From the NCBI GenBank assembly GCA_027306915.1, contig DAHUYW010000020.1:1-64000 (forward strand): a stretch of 64,000 nucleotides of DNA. The letters run 5' to 3'. Source of the stretch: Spirochaetales bacterium. GTDB lineage: Bacteria; Spirochaetota; Spirochaetia; DAHUYW01. Numbering within the stretch: position 1 is the stretch's first letter; each line of letters begins with the position of its first letter. A program made the translations under genes and the position numbers. The notes under the pieces are model-generated. The model was given only the letters and a program-made list of their open reading frames with translations, ran no database searches and was not told the DNA's origin. Shown in pieces: positions 8,345-18,073 of the stretch.

Positions 8345-10285
8345 ATGGCAAGAACCGTTGTCCAGATGTTGCGCGAGGCGGCATCGAACTATCCGAACAC
8401 CCCCTATCTGTGGGAAAGACAGGAGAGGGGCTGGGTCTCGCGAAGCTACCGGCAGGTCGAGGAGGAAGCGACCGCGTTTGCCTCCTACCTTGTCAAGCAC
8501 GGCTTCCGGAAGAACACCTCGATTGCCGTCCTCTCCGAGGGGCGCCCGGGCTGGGTAGTCGGAGAGCTCGGCATGCTCCTCGCAGCCTGCTGCTCGGTTC
8601 CCCTGTCGATCAAGCTTCTTCCCGAGGAGGTGCCCTTTCGCATCAACCATTCCCAGTCACGGGCCGTTGTCGTTTCGCGCAATACCATCGATCGGGTGGC
8701 TTCGGTCCTCGACAAGATCACCCGGAAGGACTTTGTCCTTATCTGTCTCGACGGGGATGGCGGGGATCGGGAGGGGCTAGCGCGCCACTGGGGTCTTTCC
8801 TATCGAAAGAACCTCCTCTTCATGGACGAGCTTATCGACGAGGGCCGGAGGGCCCTCGAGGAGACTCGTCTGGAGCTGGAGGAAATCGAAAGGTCCATTC
8901 GAGAGGACGACGTGGTCACGATAAGCTACACCTCGGGAACGACAGGCAACCCGAAGGGGATCATGCTCACCCACCTGAACTACTGGGCAAACTGCGTCGA
9001 TTCAATCACGATGTTCAACGTTCCTCGCGGGTGGAAGACGCTCCTCATTCTACCGTGCGACCACTCCTTCGCCCATACGGTTGGGATCTACGCTGCATTG
9101 CTCCGAGGCATCTCGCTCTACTTCGTCGATGGAAGGGGAGGGAATCTCTCGCTTATTCGGAACATACCGGCGGGCCTACTCGAAGCGAACCCCGACTTCC
9201 TGCTCACGGTCCCCGCCCTTTCGGAGACCTTCATGAAGCGAATCAGCGCGGGGATCGCCGAACGAGGGCCGCTTATCGAGGGGCTCTTTCGGTGGGGGCT
9301 CGCCTGCGGGATTCGCTACCATGGCGACGGGTATCGCAGCCCGCCCCTTGGCGTACGGGTCGCCAACTGGTTTCCCTACAAGGCAGCGGATCTCCTTATC
9401 TTTCGAAGGGTGCGAACGATGTTCGGCACCGACCTCAAGTTCTTCGTCGGAGGCGGAGCCTTTCTCGACGTCCGGCAACAGGAGTTCTACAGCGCGCTGG
9501 GGATTCCCATCTACCAGGGCTACGGTCTCACCGAGGCCGCTCCGGTCATCTCTTCCAACACGCCGACCGCCCACAAGTTCGGCACCTCCGGTCGCATTGC
9601 CCCGACAGTCGAATGCCGGGTGGTGAAGAGCGATGGGAGCTATGCTGCGGTCCGAGAGATCGGCGAGGTAGTCATCCGCGGGAACAACGTCATGAAGGGC
9701 TACTTTCACAACGAAAAAGCAACCGCCGAGGCCCTCTTGGGCGGCTGGCTCCACACCGGCGATTTGGCCTCCTATGATGAGGACGGTTTCCTCACGGTTG
9801 TGGGTCGGGAGAAGGCCCTCCTCATCGCCGACGATGGTGAAAAGTACTCGCCGGAGGAGATCGAGGCGGCTATCGTCGGCGCCTCGGATCTCGTCGAGCA
9901 GGCGCTCGTCTACAATGATCACCGCAAGTACACCACCGCGCTGGTTTCTCTCGATATCCCGATGGTCGAGCAGCTCCTGCGCACCCGGAAGATGAGCTCG
10001 ATCGATCTTCTCAAGGAAATCCGGGCCTCCTTCTACACGTTCAAAGAGGACTCGCGATTTCACAACCGCTTTCCCGCCGTTTGGATTCCCTCCACCTTCC
10101 AGATCGTGCCTGAGCCGTTCAACGAGCACAATCAGATGATCAATTCGACCATGAAGATGGTTCGTCACAAGATTATCGAGGCTCACCGGGATCTCATCGA
10201 GTACATGTACCGCTCGGAAGGCAACGTCTTCTCGAACGAGCGCAACCGAGAGGTCCTTCGCTCTCTGTTCAAGATGGATGTGTAG
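8345..10285 (+). CDS. long-chain acyl-CoA synthetase / AMP-dependent ligase
   Basis: 646 residues, ANL superfamily. It would activate a fatty acid to acyl-adenylate and then to acyl-CoA. The P-loop motif YTSGTTGNPKG lies near residue 198, the A5 motif GYGLTEAAP near 393, and the hinge motifs GWLHTGDLA and GREKALL near 470-490. The length and the long spacing between A3 and A5 fit the FadD/FAA long-chain type. No membrane segment is obvious. A second, shorter ligase is at 48395-50095. Its own promoter precedes it; the next gene is 124 bases away with a separate promoter, so it is likely monocistronic. Confidence 0.9.
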   Translation: MARTVVQMLREAASNYPNTPYLWERQERGWVSRSYRQVEEEATAFASYLVKHGFRKNTSIAVLSEGRPGWVVGELGMLLAACCSVPLSIKLLPEEVPFRINHSQSRAVVVSRNTIDRVASVLDKITRKDFVLICLDGDGGDREGLARHWGLSYRKNLLFMDELIDEGRRALEETRLELEEIERSIREDDVVTISYTSGTTGNPKGIMLTHLNYWANCVDSITMFNVPRGWKTLLILPCDHSFAHTVGIYAALLRGISLYFVDGRGGNLSLIRNIPAGLLEANPDFLLTVPALSETFMKRISAGIAERGPLIEGLFRWGLACGIRYHGDGYRSPPLGVRVANWFPYKAADLLIFRRVRTMFGTDLKFFVGGGAFLDVRQQEFYSALGIPIYQGYGLTEAAPVISSNTPTAHKFGTSGRIAPTVECRVVKSDGSYAAVREIGEVVIRGNNVMKGYFHNEKATAEALLGGWLHTGDLASYDEDGFLTVVGREKALLIADDGEKYSPEEIEAAIVGASDLVEQALVYNDHRKYTTALVSLDIPMVEQLLRTRKMSSIDLLKEIRASFYTFKEDSRFHNRFPAVWIPSTFQIVPEPFNEHNQMINSTMKMVRHKIIEAHRDLIEYMYRSEGNVFSNERNREVLRSLFKMDV

Positions 10286-10357
10286 CGGGTTGTTGGAATA
10301 TGAGTGGTGAGCACAGGAGCCGGCAGCCGGCGTTGCGCCAGTTCCTTGGGCAGGCTC

Positions 10358-10386
10358 TTCATTCTTCAAAACAAATCTGGTAGACT
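10358..10386 (+). promoter_or_regulatory. promoter of the phosphatase-superfamily gene
   Basis: TTCATT (10358-10363), 17 bases, TAGACT (10381-10386), with TGG directly before the -10 giving an extended element. Start codon follows at 10410. Confidence 0.5.
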
Positions 10387-10409
10387 CCCGCCGAGTCCGT
10401 TGGCACAGC

Positions 10410-11627
10410 ATGAAGAGGATTGAGATTGTCAGACAATGGATGGCGGAAGACATCATCCTCCATCCTCTCGAGCGCTCGCCGAACAGCATCGACTTGATTC
10501 GGACCCTGGCGACCCTCTGTGGGTATCGTGAGTTCAAGGAAACCCACTGGATCAAGTCGCTGAAACGGGATCTCCTCGCCCGCCCAATCCACGGCAGGAA
10601 GCCGGAACACTTTCTGTTCATTCTCATCGATGGGCTCGGGATGAATCTTTCGCCCCACTTCCCGCCGGGGGGATTCTTCACCACCTATTTCTCGCGCGAG
10701 CTGCGAGCGGTCTTCCCCACCACGACCGCATGTGCGGTGACCTCCCTCGTCACCGGGGAGTGGCCGGGGGTGCACGGGCTCACGGGCTGGTTCACCTATC
10801 TGCCGGACAGGGAGCGAACCGTGCTCATTCTTCCCTTCGTGGAGCGTACCACCGAGAAGCCGCTCGGCGAGCTGGGCATGACCATGTCCTCGATTCTCAC
10901 GGCGCGCAGCCTCTTCCCCCAGCTCGAGCGGGAGGTCTGCACCTTCCTCCCCCAGCACCTGAAGCGAGGCGAGTATAGCCGATGGGCGCACGGTGACTCG
11001 CCGATAATCGGCTACCGCACCATTTCAAGCGGTCTCACGGCCGCCGCCGACTATATAGGGGAGAGGGAGGGGCCCTCTTTCAGCTTCTTCTATATTCCGG
11101 ACACGGACACGGCCCAGCACGAGCAGGGAACCGGCGGCGCGCGGGTAAAGCGGCTTGTCCGGAATCTGGATTCGGCCCTCCTTGACCTCCGAGCACGGCT
11201 CGGCAATGACGTGTGCATGGTCGTGAGCGCCGATCACGGGCTAGTCGACGTTCCCCCGGAGCGACAGTTGCACCTTTCCGAGGAGGACCCCCTTCTTCGC
11301 TATCTTGTCGCGCCGCCCGCAGGCGAAGCCGCCATGCCTATCTTCCATGTGCGCCCAGGGCTCGAGAAGAAGTTCGAGGAGTTCTTCACCTCCTCCTACG
11401 GCGCCCTCATGCAGCTTGTCTCCATCTCCGACGCTGAGGCCCTCGGGCTCTTCGGGGCGGACGGAATCTCGCCAGTAATGCGCTCGCGTCTCGGCAACTT
11501 CATAGGAATTGCCTCCGAGCCTGTCGCCCTCGAATATCTGGCGCCCGGCCAGAAGCCGAAGAATCACCTCGCGTTTCACGGAGGGCTCCAGCCGGATGTC
11601 ATGCGGGTGCCCCTCTTTATTGCGTAG
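10410..11627 (+). CDS. alkaline phosphatase superfamily hydrolase (nucleotide pyrophosphatase/phosphodiesterase type)
   Basis: 405 residues. Metal site and nucleophile strings of the type I phosphodiesterase/nucleotide pyrophosphatase family are present: LIDGLG (first metal Asp), FPTTTACAVTSLVTGEWPGVHG (nucleophile Thr and following loop, near residue 103), IPDTDTAQHEQG (metal Asp and His) and SADHGLVD (metal Asp-His). No signal peptide is visible, so a cytoplasmic hydrolase of a phosphodiester or phosphonate-like substrate is likely; the substrate is unknown. The gene is followed after 30 bases by a secreted-protein gene on the same strand. Confidence 0.85.
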   Translation: MKRIEIVRQWMAEDIILHPLERSPNSIDLIRTLATLCGYREFKETHWIKSLKRDLLARPIHGRKPEHFLFILIDGLGMNLSPHFPPGGFFTTYFSRELRAVFPTTTACAVTSLVTGEWPGVHGLTGWFTYLPDRERTVLILPFVERTTEKPLGELGMTMSSILTARSLFPQLEREVCTFLPQHLKRGEYSRWAHGDSPIIGYRTISSGLTAAADYIGEREGPSFSFFYIPDTDTAQHEQGTGGARVKRLVRNLDSALLDLRARLGNDVCMVVSADHGLVDVPPERQLHLSEEDPLLRYLVAPPAGEAAMPIFHVRPGLEKKFEEFFTSSYGALMQLVSISDAEALGLFGADGISPVMRSRLGNFIGIASEPVALEYLAPGQKPKNHLAFHGGLQPDVMRVPLFIA

Positions 11628-11657
11628 TCTGGAATCGGCGCGAGGCCGTGCGCTCAC

Positions 11658-12296
11658 GTGAAAGCTATCCGGCGGTGGTGGTTGGGCCCGCTCCTTTTCG
11701 CGCTGACTGCCGGGGCCGCGCACGCGCAGGAGACCGCTGCCTCTTCGATCGACCGTTTTGCCGTCAGCGCGGGAACCATCGTGAACGCCAAGATGGGCGG
11801 CCCGGGGCTCTACTTCGACCTTCACACTCCTCCCTTTCTGCTGGGCCGCAAGGTTGGGCTTCAACTCCGCTACCAGGGAGAGCCGGCGGGCGGGGCACTT
11901 TTCCCCGACGTCCAGGCATTGCGAGCGGAGATGGCCTACTCCGTCGCTTCCCAACCGATCGTTGCTGAAGGGTCAATCTACACCTTCCGATTGGGGGCGG
12001 ACCTCACGTGGTCCGACCAACAGGCTGCACCGCCGAACGGCGCGTTTCTCATCGCGCCCGAGGTCGGCTCAACCCTTACCTTCCAGCGCGGGCGTAGCCG
12101 CTTCACGATCTCGGACACCCTCTCTTTTTCAGGCATCGGAACGGGTTTCGAAGCCGGGGTCGGCTATGGATTCGGTCTCTTTTCCTGGCTGCTCATGACC
12201 GCACGCGTCACCTCGGTGACCACGCTCGCGTGGAACGGTCTGTTCACGGCCGCCTTCAATCCCGCCCTCTTCGTCACGGTGCTCTTCGGACGGTAG
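11658..12296 (+). CDS. secreted or outer-membrane protein, unknown function
   Basis: 212 residues starting at GTG 11658. A typical Sec signal peptide is visible: basic KAIRR, a hydrophobic core and the cleavage motif AHA before QE (about residue 23). The mature part alternates polar and hydrophobic residues, is rich in Gly, Phe, Leu and Thr, and has no cysteine, which suits a small beta-barrel or periplasmic beta-protein. No family is recognised. It ends two bases before the convergent DNA polymerase gene, so the 3' ends of the two transcripts must overlap. Confidence 0.6.
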   Translation: MKAIRRWWLGPLLFALTAGAAHAQETAASSIDRFAVSAGTIVNAKMGGPGLYFDLHTPPFLLGRKVGLQLRYQGEPAGGALFPDVQALRAEMAYSVASQPIVAEGSIYTFRLGADLTWSDQQAAPPNGAFLIAPEVGSTLTFQRGRSRFTISDTLSFSGIGTGFEAGVGYGFGLFSWLLMTARVTSVTTLAWNGLFTAAFNPALFVTVLFGR

Positions 12297-12298
12297 CC

Positions 12299-14833
12299 TC
12301 AGAAGAGCGGGAGCTGCCGATCTCGGTGGAAGAGCTCCTCGAGATCGACGCCGATCACCTCCGAGAAGGTTGACGCGATCGGTTTGATCTGCTTTTCGAG
12401 ATAGTGATCGTAGTCGATCGGGGCGGTGGCGGAACCCGCCGGCTGCGGCCCGTCTTTCGTCCAAAGGTAGTTGATGAGCCCGGACTGCTCCCCCGCTTCG
12501 AGATAGCGCGCGGCCCGCACGTGGGCGGGCAGTGAGCTCGCATATTCGTCGACCGACTTGCGCAGGGCCTTGGTATAGACGAGCGCATCATCCATCCGGC
12601 CCGCCGCGATTTCGGCGAGGAAGGACCTCACGAACCGCACGATCTCGTCTGCGGGCACGCGCTCGAAGACGAGCCGCAGCATCTCAACCTGAAACTCTTT
12701 GGCCGCCCTGGTCCAATCCCGCCGTGCTGCTTCCATCCCCTTGACCTCGATCCGAATCGGCGCGCCCTCCTCCCCGAGGATCGCGCCCGCGTAGCCCTTT
12801 GAGCGCCCGCGGAGCGATTCGGCTCCCGGCTCACCGCCGGAAAGAGCGCCTCGTACTCGCAGCGGCGGCACAAAGAATCGGCTGTAGGTTTTCTCGAACT
12901 GGAGCAGTAGCCGCGGCTCGACGCGGTAGCTCTCGCCGAGGTGGCGGGCAAGCTCGAGGTTGACCATCGCGCACACCTCGGCGCCGCGCGCGCGCAGAGG
13001 CTCTCCCGCCGTTCCTGGAGGGAGGCCCGACTGCACGAAGAGCGAATCGGTGTCTCCGTAGAGAGTCCGCAGGCCCTGTGAGGCGAGAAAATCGCGGCAC
13101 CAGTAGAGGATATGATGGCCGAAGCCCGTGATCGCTCCGGCGAGGTCCGATCCGGCGAAGCGGCAACCGCTCGCCCCCAGAACGCCATAGAAGGAGTTCA
13201 TGACGATCTTGTAAACGTAGGATGCGACCTGGTCGCCTGCGCGCTTCGCGTCGCTGCGGCTCTCAAAGAACTGCCCGAGAAGCTCCGGCAGGAGACCCGG
13301 CTCGCGTCGAAAGCGCGCCGCGTTTGGAGCGCGTATGGGCTCGTCGTTTCCCGCCCGCTCCTCGGGGAGATAGTCGGGAATGTAGCTCACCGGATCGATA
13401 TTGAAGGTTCGGATGATCGAGGGGTAGAGGCTCTGGAAGTCGAAGACGAAGACATTGTCGTACAGGCCCGAGAGCGGCGTGATGATCGCCCCTCCCGGTG
13501 CCTCCGTCAGGGGTAGCGCGTCGACGCCCAGGGTGGGAGCCACGATGCCCCTGCGGTGCATCGCCTCGATGTAGATGGAGTCGAAGGCAGCGATGCTGGT
13601 CCATGCGCGGCTCAAGGAAACCCCAATGAGCCGGCATCTCTTGATTGTGAGCTTCATCAGGCCCGTTCGATCGAGAATCTCCAGCACAAGCCGTGCGTCG
13701 GCAAGACAGTAACGGCAGAGCGCGACCGGATCGTCGCGGTAGAGCCGCCGGATCTCCTCGAGCTTCGCCCGTCCGCGGGTCGCGCCGATCTCCTTTCCGT
13801 AACCGAGAACCTCCTGCGCCACCGCTTCGAGGCTCTGATCCGCAAAGCGCTGCGGCCCGGACCGCACGAGCCGGACTCCGTCGAGCACCTGGCGTCCTGG
13901 AATGATGAGAGCGCTTGGTTTGCGCTGCTCCCCCGGGAGGTAGCTGCAGGGCTCTGCGCTTCGGCCGAGCGCCAGCGAGAGCCCGTAGTGCTTGAAGCGG
14001 TCGATGATGCGGGCGAAGTCGAAGTCGATGACGTTCCAACCCACGATGATGTCGGGATCGAGCTGGACGAGCCGGGCGGCAAAGGCGGCGAGCATCTCAC
14101 GCTCGGTTTGATGGCGGCGAATCGGAGGCTCGGTCGACTGAGCAGCCGCCGTATCGCCGACGACCATTGGTTGGCCGGTCGGCCCCCGACCGCTTGGCAG
14201 CGGGTCGCCCGGCGCCCCGGGCTCCCGCTCGGCGGCTGCGGATGAATGTGCGAGGAAGACCTCCTCGCCCCTTTTCCCATCCGGGCTTACCTGGGAAAGG
14301 GCTATCGCGTAGATCTCCTGGCCGAAGGGGTTGGTCTCTATGTCGAGGGAAAGAAGCGAGAGCCTGGGCTCCCAGTCGGAAGGACCTACGAGCGGGTTCA
14401 TGAATAGGGCATCGACCCGACGACCCCTCTGGACTTCGCCGGTCAGGGTGAGCGATCCATGGACCGCACGGTCCATGAGGAACAGGTCATGGGCGCGAAG
14501 GTCGGCTTCGTAGGTGCGGACCTCTGCCCGCCCGAGAGCCTCGGCGAGCCGGCTCAAGGCGGAAGGGGTAGGGCAGCGGAGTGAGAGGCACTGCTCCCCG
14601 TCCATGGTCCGCATCCCCGACGGCCCGAGCGATGCGCCGAGCGACTCTGCCACGCTCGCTGCCCGCGCCTGGTCGGAGGCCCGGACGTGGAGGGCGGGCT
14701 TCACTCCGGGGATCACCGCCGCGAAGCTCCGGCCGTCCGAAAGCCGGCCGATCAAACAAACCTGAGTCGTCCCTTTCACGGTGCGAGTGAACGAATGGAC
14801 CACAAACCCTTGGAAGCCGTCAGACGTGCTCAT
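12299..14833 (-). CDS. polB: DNA polymerase II (family B)
   Basis: 844 residues, family B DNA polymerase with proofreading exonuclease. Exo I is SLDIETN (Asp164, Glu166) and Exo II is VGWNVIDFDF (near 264); Exo III is the YCLAD region (near 376). Polymerase motif A is DFQSLYPSII (Asp465), motif B is the KIVMNSFYG region (near 542-550), and motif C is YGDTDS (592-597). All catalytic acids are present, so it should be active in translesion or restart synthesis as in E. coli Pol II. It is about 60 residues longer than the E. coli enzyme. Part of the surplus is a Pro/Gly/Ala-rich insertion (about 196-240) between Exo I and Exo II. It stands alone on the minus strand. Confidence 0.95.
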   Translation of the reverse strand: MSTSDGFQGFVVHSFTRTVKGTTQVCLIGRLSDGRSFAAVIPGVKPALHVRASDQARAASVAESLGASLGPSGMRTMDGEQCLSLRCPTPSALSRLAEALGRAEVRTYEADLRAHDLFLMDRAVHGSLTLTGEVQRGRRVDALFMNPLVGPSDWEPRLSLLSLDIETNPFGQEIYAIALSQVSPDGKRGEEVFLAHSSAAAEREPGAPGDPLPSGRGPTGQPMVVGDTAAAQSTEPPIRRHQTEREMLAAFAARLVQLDPDIIVGWNVIDFDFARIIDRFKHYGLSLALGRSAEPCSYLPGEQRKPSALIIPGRQVLDGVRLVRSGPQRFADQSLEAVAQEVLGYGKEIGATRGRAKLEEIRRLYRDDPVALCRYCLADARLVLEILDRTGLMKLTIKRCRLIGVSLSRAWTSIAAFDSIYIEAMHRRGIVAPTLGVDALPLTEAPGGAIITPLSGLYDNVFVFDFQSLYPSIIRTFNIDPVSYIPDYLPEERAGNDEPIRAPNAARFRREPGLLPELLGQFFESRSDAKRAGDQVASYVYKIVMNSFYGVLGASGCRFAGSDLAGAITGFGHHILYWCRDFLASQGLRTLYGDTDSLFVQSGLPPGTAGEPLRARGAEVCAMVNLELARHLGESYRVEPRLLLQFEKTYSRFFVPPLRVRGALSGGEPGAESLRGRSKGYAGAILGEEGAPIRIEVKGMEAARRDWTRAAKEFQVEMLRLVFERVPADEIVRFVRSFLAEIAAGRMDDALVYTKALRKSVDEYASSLPAHVRAARYLEAGEQSGLINYLWTKDGPQPAGSATAPIDYDHYLEKQIKPIASTFSEVIGVDLEELFHRDRQLPLF

Positions 14834-14915
14834 AGCGAGGACGTCTCCAGTCTATCATGACAGACCCGGCCGGCAAAGCGCGGCGCGGTCTCCTATCCCC
14901 GAACGCAGAATTCGC

Positions 14916-14944
14916 TTGCCTTTCCGTGGGCATTCGTGTATACT
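14916..14944 (+). promoter_or_regulatory. strong promoter of the thioredoxin gene
   Basis: TTGCCT (14916-14921), 17 bases, TATACT (14939-14944), followed by an AT-rich initiation region. Confidence 0.8.
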
Positions 14945-14977
14945 CTATATATAAATTCTTATATACAGGAGCGGACC

Positions 14978-15358
14978 ATGAGCGAGCGACTTACCAAGGA
15001 GACCTTCTTCGAGAAGGTATTTGACTACGAAAAGAACACCGAGTGGAAGTTTGCGGGCGAGCTCCCTTGTGTCATCGACTTCTATGCCGACTGGTGTGGG
15101 CCCTGCAAGATGGTGGCCCCAATCATGGACGAGCTTTCCAAGGAGTACGCCGGAAAGGTGAACTTCTATAAGGTGAACACCGATGAGGAGCAGGAGCTTG
15201 CGGGCGCCTTCGGCATCCAGAGCATCCCGAGCATCCTGTTTGTTCCTATGACGGACAAGCCGCAGATGGCTGTCGGCGCGCTGCCCAAGAATACGATGCA
15301 GCAGGTCATTGACAAGGAGCTCCTCGGCGGGGCGAACGCCGGCCAAGCGGCCAGCTGA
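14978..15358 (+). CDS. trxA: thioredoxin
   Basis: 126 residues. The active site WCGPC (Cys40, Cys43) and the cis-proline loop (SIPS) are intact, so it should act as a cytoplasmic disulfide reductant. ATG 14978 is chosen because CAGGAG lies just before it; an open frame extends upstream through the promoter but is not used. Compared with E. coli Trx it has about eight extra residues before the active site (the FDYEKNTEWKF stretch) and a short Gly/Ala tail. A consensus promoter and a strong terminator frame it as a single-gene, highly expressed unit. Confidence 0.95.
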   Translation: MSERLTKETFFEKVFDYEKNTEWKFAGELPCVIDFYADWCGPCKMVAPIMDELSKEYAGKVNFYKVNTDEEQELAGAFGIQSIPSILFVPMTDKPQMAVGALPKNTMQQVIDKELLGGANAGQAAS

Positions 15359-15388
15359 CGCACGTCGCAAGATCGAAGTAGCGTTGCA

Positions 15389-15418
15389 ACCCACCGCCCG
15401 AGCGGTGGGTTTTTTTTC
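15389..15418 (+). terminator. rho-independent terminator of trxA
   Basis: Perfect nine-base stem ACCCACCGC / GCGGTGGGT (15389-15397 and 15402-15410) with a CCGA loop and eight T residues. Confidence 0.93.
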
Positions 15419-15426
15419 TCCCGCCG

Positions 15427-18012
15427 CTATCGGTAGGTCGCCCGCAGATGGTGCAAGGCGATCGTGTCCCTGATCTGCTCAAGAGTCGGCTTCTGCCCGC
15501 CCTCGTCGGCGCCGGCGGTCGGGCCGCCGACCTCGCTCACCGCCCGCTCTCGGAAGGGATAGAAACGCACAACCTTCGGGCGGCCCGGAAGCAGGGTGAG
15601 CCAGTTGTCGTCAAAGCGACCGGCGAGCTCCCCGGGATCCAGGGAAACATAGAACGCGGGATTTTTCGCGACGAGCTCGACTTCGAACAGGGGAGGGGAC
15701 GTTGCGGTGGCACCGTCCGCCGGAGCGGTCGAAGCGCTATCTCCCGTGCGGCCGCCGCGCGGAGCGGCTTCGCGAGCCTCGCGCACATGAAGTTGGATCT
15801 CCGGGTCCGCCAGCTCGCAGCTCTTCGGGAGCGCAAGAAAGGCATCGTTCTCGACCGCAAGCCCGTCGCTTTCGAAGCCGATCCATGCAAAGAGCTCCTC
15901 GGGGGGAAGCGGCAACGAGCCCATTTCGATAGTCGCGACCGGAGTGGCCGCCTCCGCCTTGAGGACAACCTCCTGGGTACGCGACTCTTTCACCGCGCCG
16001 GTGAAGGTGAGCAGGCTCAAAGAGAAGCGGCCCTTGCGGGGAACGGCCGTATCGTTGCTTCCCCAAATCTCCAGGCGCCCCTCCCGCACAAAGGCCATTA
16101 TGTGAATCGGCCTGAAGAAGCGGCTCGCAGCGTAGTGGAGCAGCTTCCACTTTCCTCCGTACTCAACCGACGACCACGAAGCGACCGGCCAGTTGTCGTT
16201 CAGCTGCCAGTAGAGGGCCCCCATGCAAGTGGGTCTGCGGGACCGCCAATACTCAACGGCGGTCTTTATGGCAAGTGCCTGCTGAGCCTGGCTGAGGAAA
16301 AGGGTGTTGGCGAAGCCTTCCGGGAAACGGAAGTATCGGCTGAAGCTCTCGATGATGATCGAGTTGCCGCGCCGATTGCGCTGATGGTGCTCCATGACAG
16401 GCGAGGTAAGGTTCCACTCGCCAGGGGCGGCGTAGCCTGCAACCGTCGACGGCGAAGGGAAGGACTGAAAGCCGAACTCCGAACAGAAGCGTGGAGTCAC
16501 TTCGTAGTAGCCGTCAAAGGACTTGCCCTCGTGCCATACGCTCCAGTAATGCATGTCGCCCCTGGAGTCGCTGTGCCAGTTGTCCGAGTAGTCGTTTCTG
16601 CCGGCAGAGGGCGAGCTCGGCCAGAAGGTGCGATCGGGGTCGAGCTCCTCGACGATTGCGCCGATGGTTCCTTCGTAGAGCCGGTCATAGTCGACCAGAT
16701 AGCGATCCCTGTTCTTGCGGGTCTCCTCGTACCACCAGAGCGAGCCAAGATTCTCGTTGTTGCCGCACCAAAGCGCGATGCAGGCGTGGTCCGCAAGGCG
16801 CTTCACCTGGTGAGTGACCTCCGCGCGGACGTTTTCGAGGAACTTCTTGGTGGCAGGGTAGGTCCCGCAGGCGAACATGAAGTCATGCCAGACGAGGAGC
16901 CCCTTTACGTCGCACAGCTCGTAAAAGGCATCCGCCTCGTACTGGCCGCCCCCCCAGACTCGAATCATGTTCATGTTTGCTTCGACGGCGCTCTGGAGGA
17001 GGCTCTCATAGCGCTCGCGGCTCTGGCGCGCCGGCAGTGCGTCGCTCGGAATCCAGTTCGCTCCCTTGGCGAAGATCTCCCTTCCGTTCACGCGGAAGGT
17101 GAGGCTTCGGCCCCCCTCGTCCTCTACCGAAACGACCTGGAGATCCCGGAATCCGATGTGCTTGCGGATCTCCTCTTCATCCGTCGATACGACCAGGTCA
17201 TACAGCGGCTGCTCGCCGTAGCCTGCCGGCCACCACAGCTCCGGGTTGTCGAGGATCAGGCTCAAGGAGATTGTCTGCACGCCGGGAACAAGCGTAACCT
17301 GCTTGCGCGCCGAGACCCCGCCGAGAATAGCGCTCACTGTCGTCTCTTGGTCGGTGACCGCGAAGAGCTCGACAGAGACCTGGACCTCCCATCGGCGCTC
17401 GCTCTTGTGGAGCTGCCGCGTGCGGACATATTCGATCCGATGGCTGGGGGAGGCTCCGATGTACAGCCCGCCGTAGAGTCCGCTCACCATGAGGCAGGGA
17501 CCCCAATCCCATCCCGCATGGCACTGCACCTTGCGGATGAGGTTCCGGTGAGGCGACTGGATGGGGAACTCGCTATGAGGAAGGGAGTAGGGGTAGGTGC
17601 GGCTTTCGGCTTGGGCCTCTCTTTCCGGGGAGCGGATGAGGATGGAAAGCACATTCTCGCCGCTCTTTGCCGCCGCCGACAGATCGAACCGCTGGCGAAC
17701 GAACATGTTCCGGCTGCGGCCAATCTGTTTGCCGTTCAGATGCACCTCGGCGCACGTGTCCACCGAATCGAGATTCAGGTAGAGCATTCGACTGCGCGCG
17801 GCTTCTTCCGAGAGCAGGATCGTCCGTGTGAAAAGCCAGTCCTCGCGGCCGATCCACTGGGCCGTGAGCTCCTGCCGGCCGACATAAGGGTCGGGTATCG
17901 CCCCCGCCCGGAGCAATGCGCTTACCGTGTCGCCGGGGAGCAGGGCCGGAATTGACTCGCCGCCGGAGTTCTTTTGAAGCCTCCACTCGCCGCTCAGATC
18001 GATTTGTTCCAC
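15427..18012 (-). CDS. beta-mannosidase (glycoside hydrolase family 2)
   Basis: 861 residues, GH2 of the beta-mannosidase subgroup, releasing terminal beta-mannose from mannosides. The N-terminal jelly-roll begins DLSGEWRL. The acid/base is Glu420 in WCGNNE and the nucleophile is Glu512 in CSEFGF. The strings RVWGGGQYE and LVWHDFMFACGTYP are characteristic of the mannosidase rather than galactosidase branch. No signal peptide is present, so it works on imported oligosaccharides. The start is GTG 18012 with GGAGG five bases upstream. A low-complexity stretch (about residues 775-805, Ala/Gly/Thr/Pro-rich) interrupts the C-terminal domain. It is divergent from the ABC importer at 18311, which probably brings in its substrate. 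Confidence 0.92.
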   Translation of the reverse strand: MEQIDLSGEWRLQKNSGGESIPALLPGDTVSALLRAGAIPDPYVGRQELTAQWIGREDWLFTRTILLSEEAARSRMLYLNLDSVDTCAEVHLNGKQIGRSRNMFVRQRFDLSAAAKSGENVLSILIRSPEREAQAESRTYPYSLPHSEFPIQSPHRNLIRKVQCHAGWDWGPCLMVSGLYGGLYIGASPSHRIEYVRTRQLHKSERRWEVQVSVELFAVTDQETTVSAILGGVSARKQVTLVPGVQTISLSLILDNPELWWPAGYGEQPLYDLVVSTDEEEIRKHIGFRDLQVVSVEDEGGRSLTFRVNGREIFAKGANWIPSDALPARQSRERYESLLQSAVEANMNMIRVWGGGQYEADAFYELCDVKGLLVWHDFMFACGTYPATKKFLENVRAEVTHQVKRLADHACIALWCGNNENLGSLWWYEETRKNRDRYLVDYDRLYEGTIGAIVEELDPDRTFWPSSPSAGRNDYSDNWHSDSRGDMHYWSVWHEGKSFDGYYEVTPRFCSEFGFQSFPSPSTVAGYAAPGEWNLTSPVMEHHQRNRRGNSIIIESFSRYFRFPEGFANTLFLSQAQQALAIKTAVEYWRSRRPTCMGALYWQLNDNWPVASWSSVEYGGKWKLLHYAASRFFRPIHIMAFVREGRLEIWGSNDTAVPRKGRFSLSLLTFTGAVKESRTQEVVLKAEAATPVATIEMGSLPLPPEELFAWIGFESDGLAVENDAFLALPKSCELADPEIQLHVREAREAAPRGGRTGDSASTAPADGATATSPPLFEVELVAKNPAFYVSLDPGELAGRFDDNWLTLLPGRPKVVRFYPFRERAVSEVGGPTAGADEGGQKPTLEQIRDTIALHHLRATYR

Positions 18013-18045
18013 GGTTACCTCCAGAAGCCCTCTCGAGCCTTGAAC

Positions 18046-18073
18046 AGAATAATCCCGGCGGCTCGAAAGTCAA
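18046..18073 (-). promoter_or_regulatory. promoter of the beta-mannosidase gene
   Basis: On the minus strand: TTGACT (18073-18068), 16 bases, TATTCT (18051-18046). The -35 overlaps the outer edge of repeat copy A. Confidence 0.5.

Noticed and set aside
9176..10684. Long minus-strand open frame across the acyl-CoA ligase and phosphatase genes
   Set aside because: It spans two unrelated real genes and their intergenic promoter, and encodes no recognisable domain.
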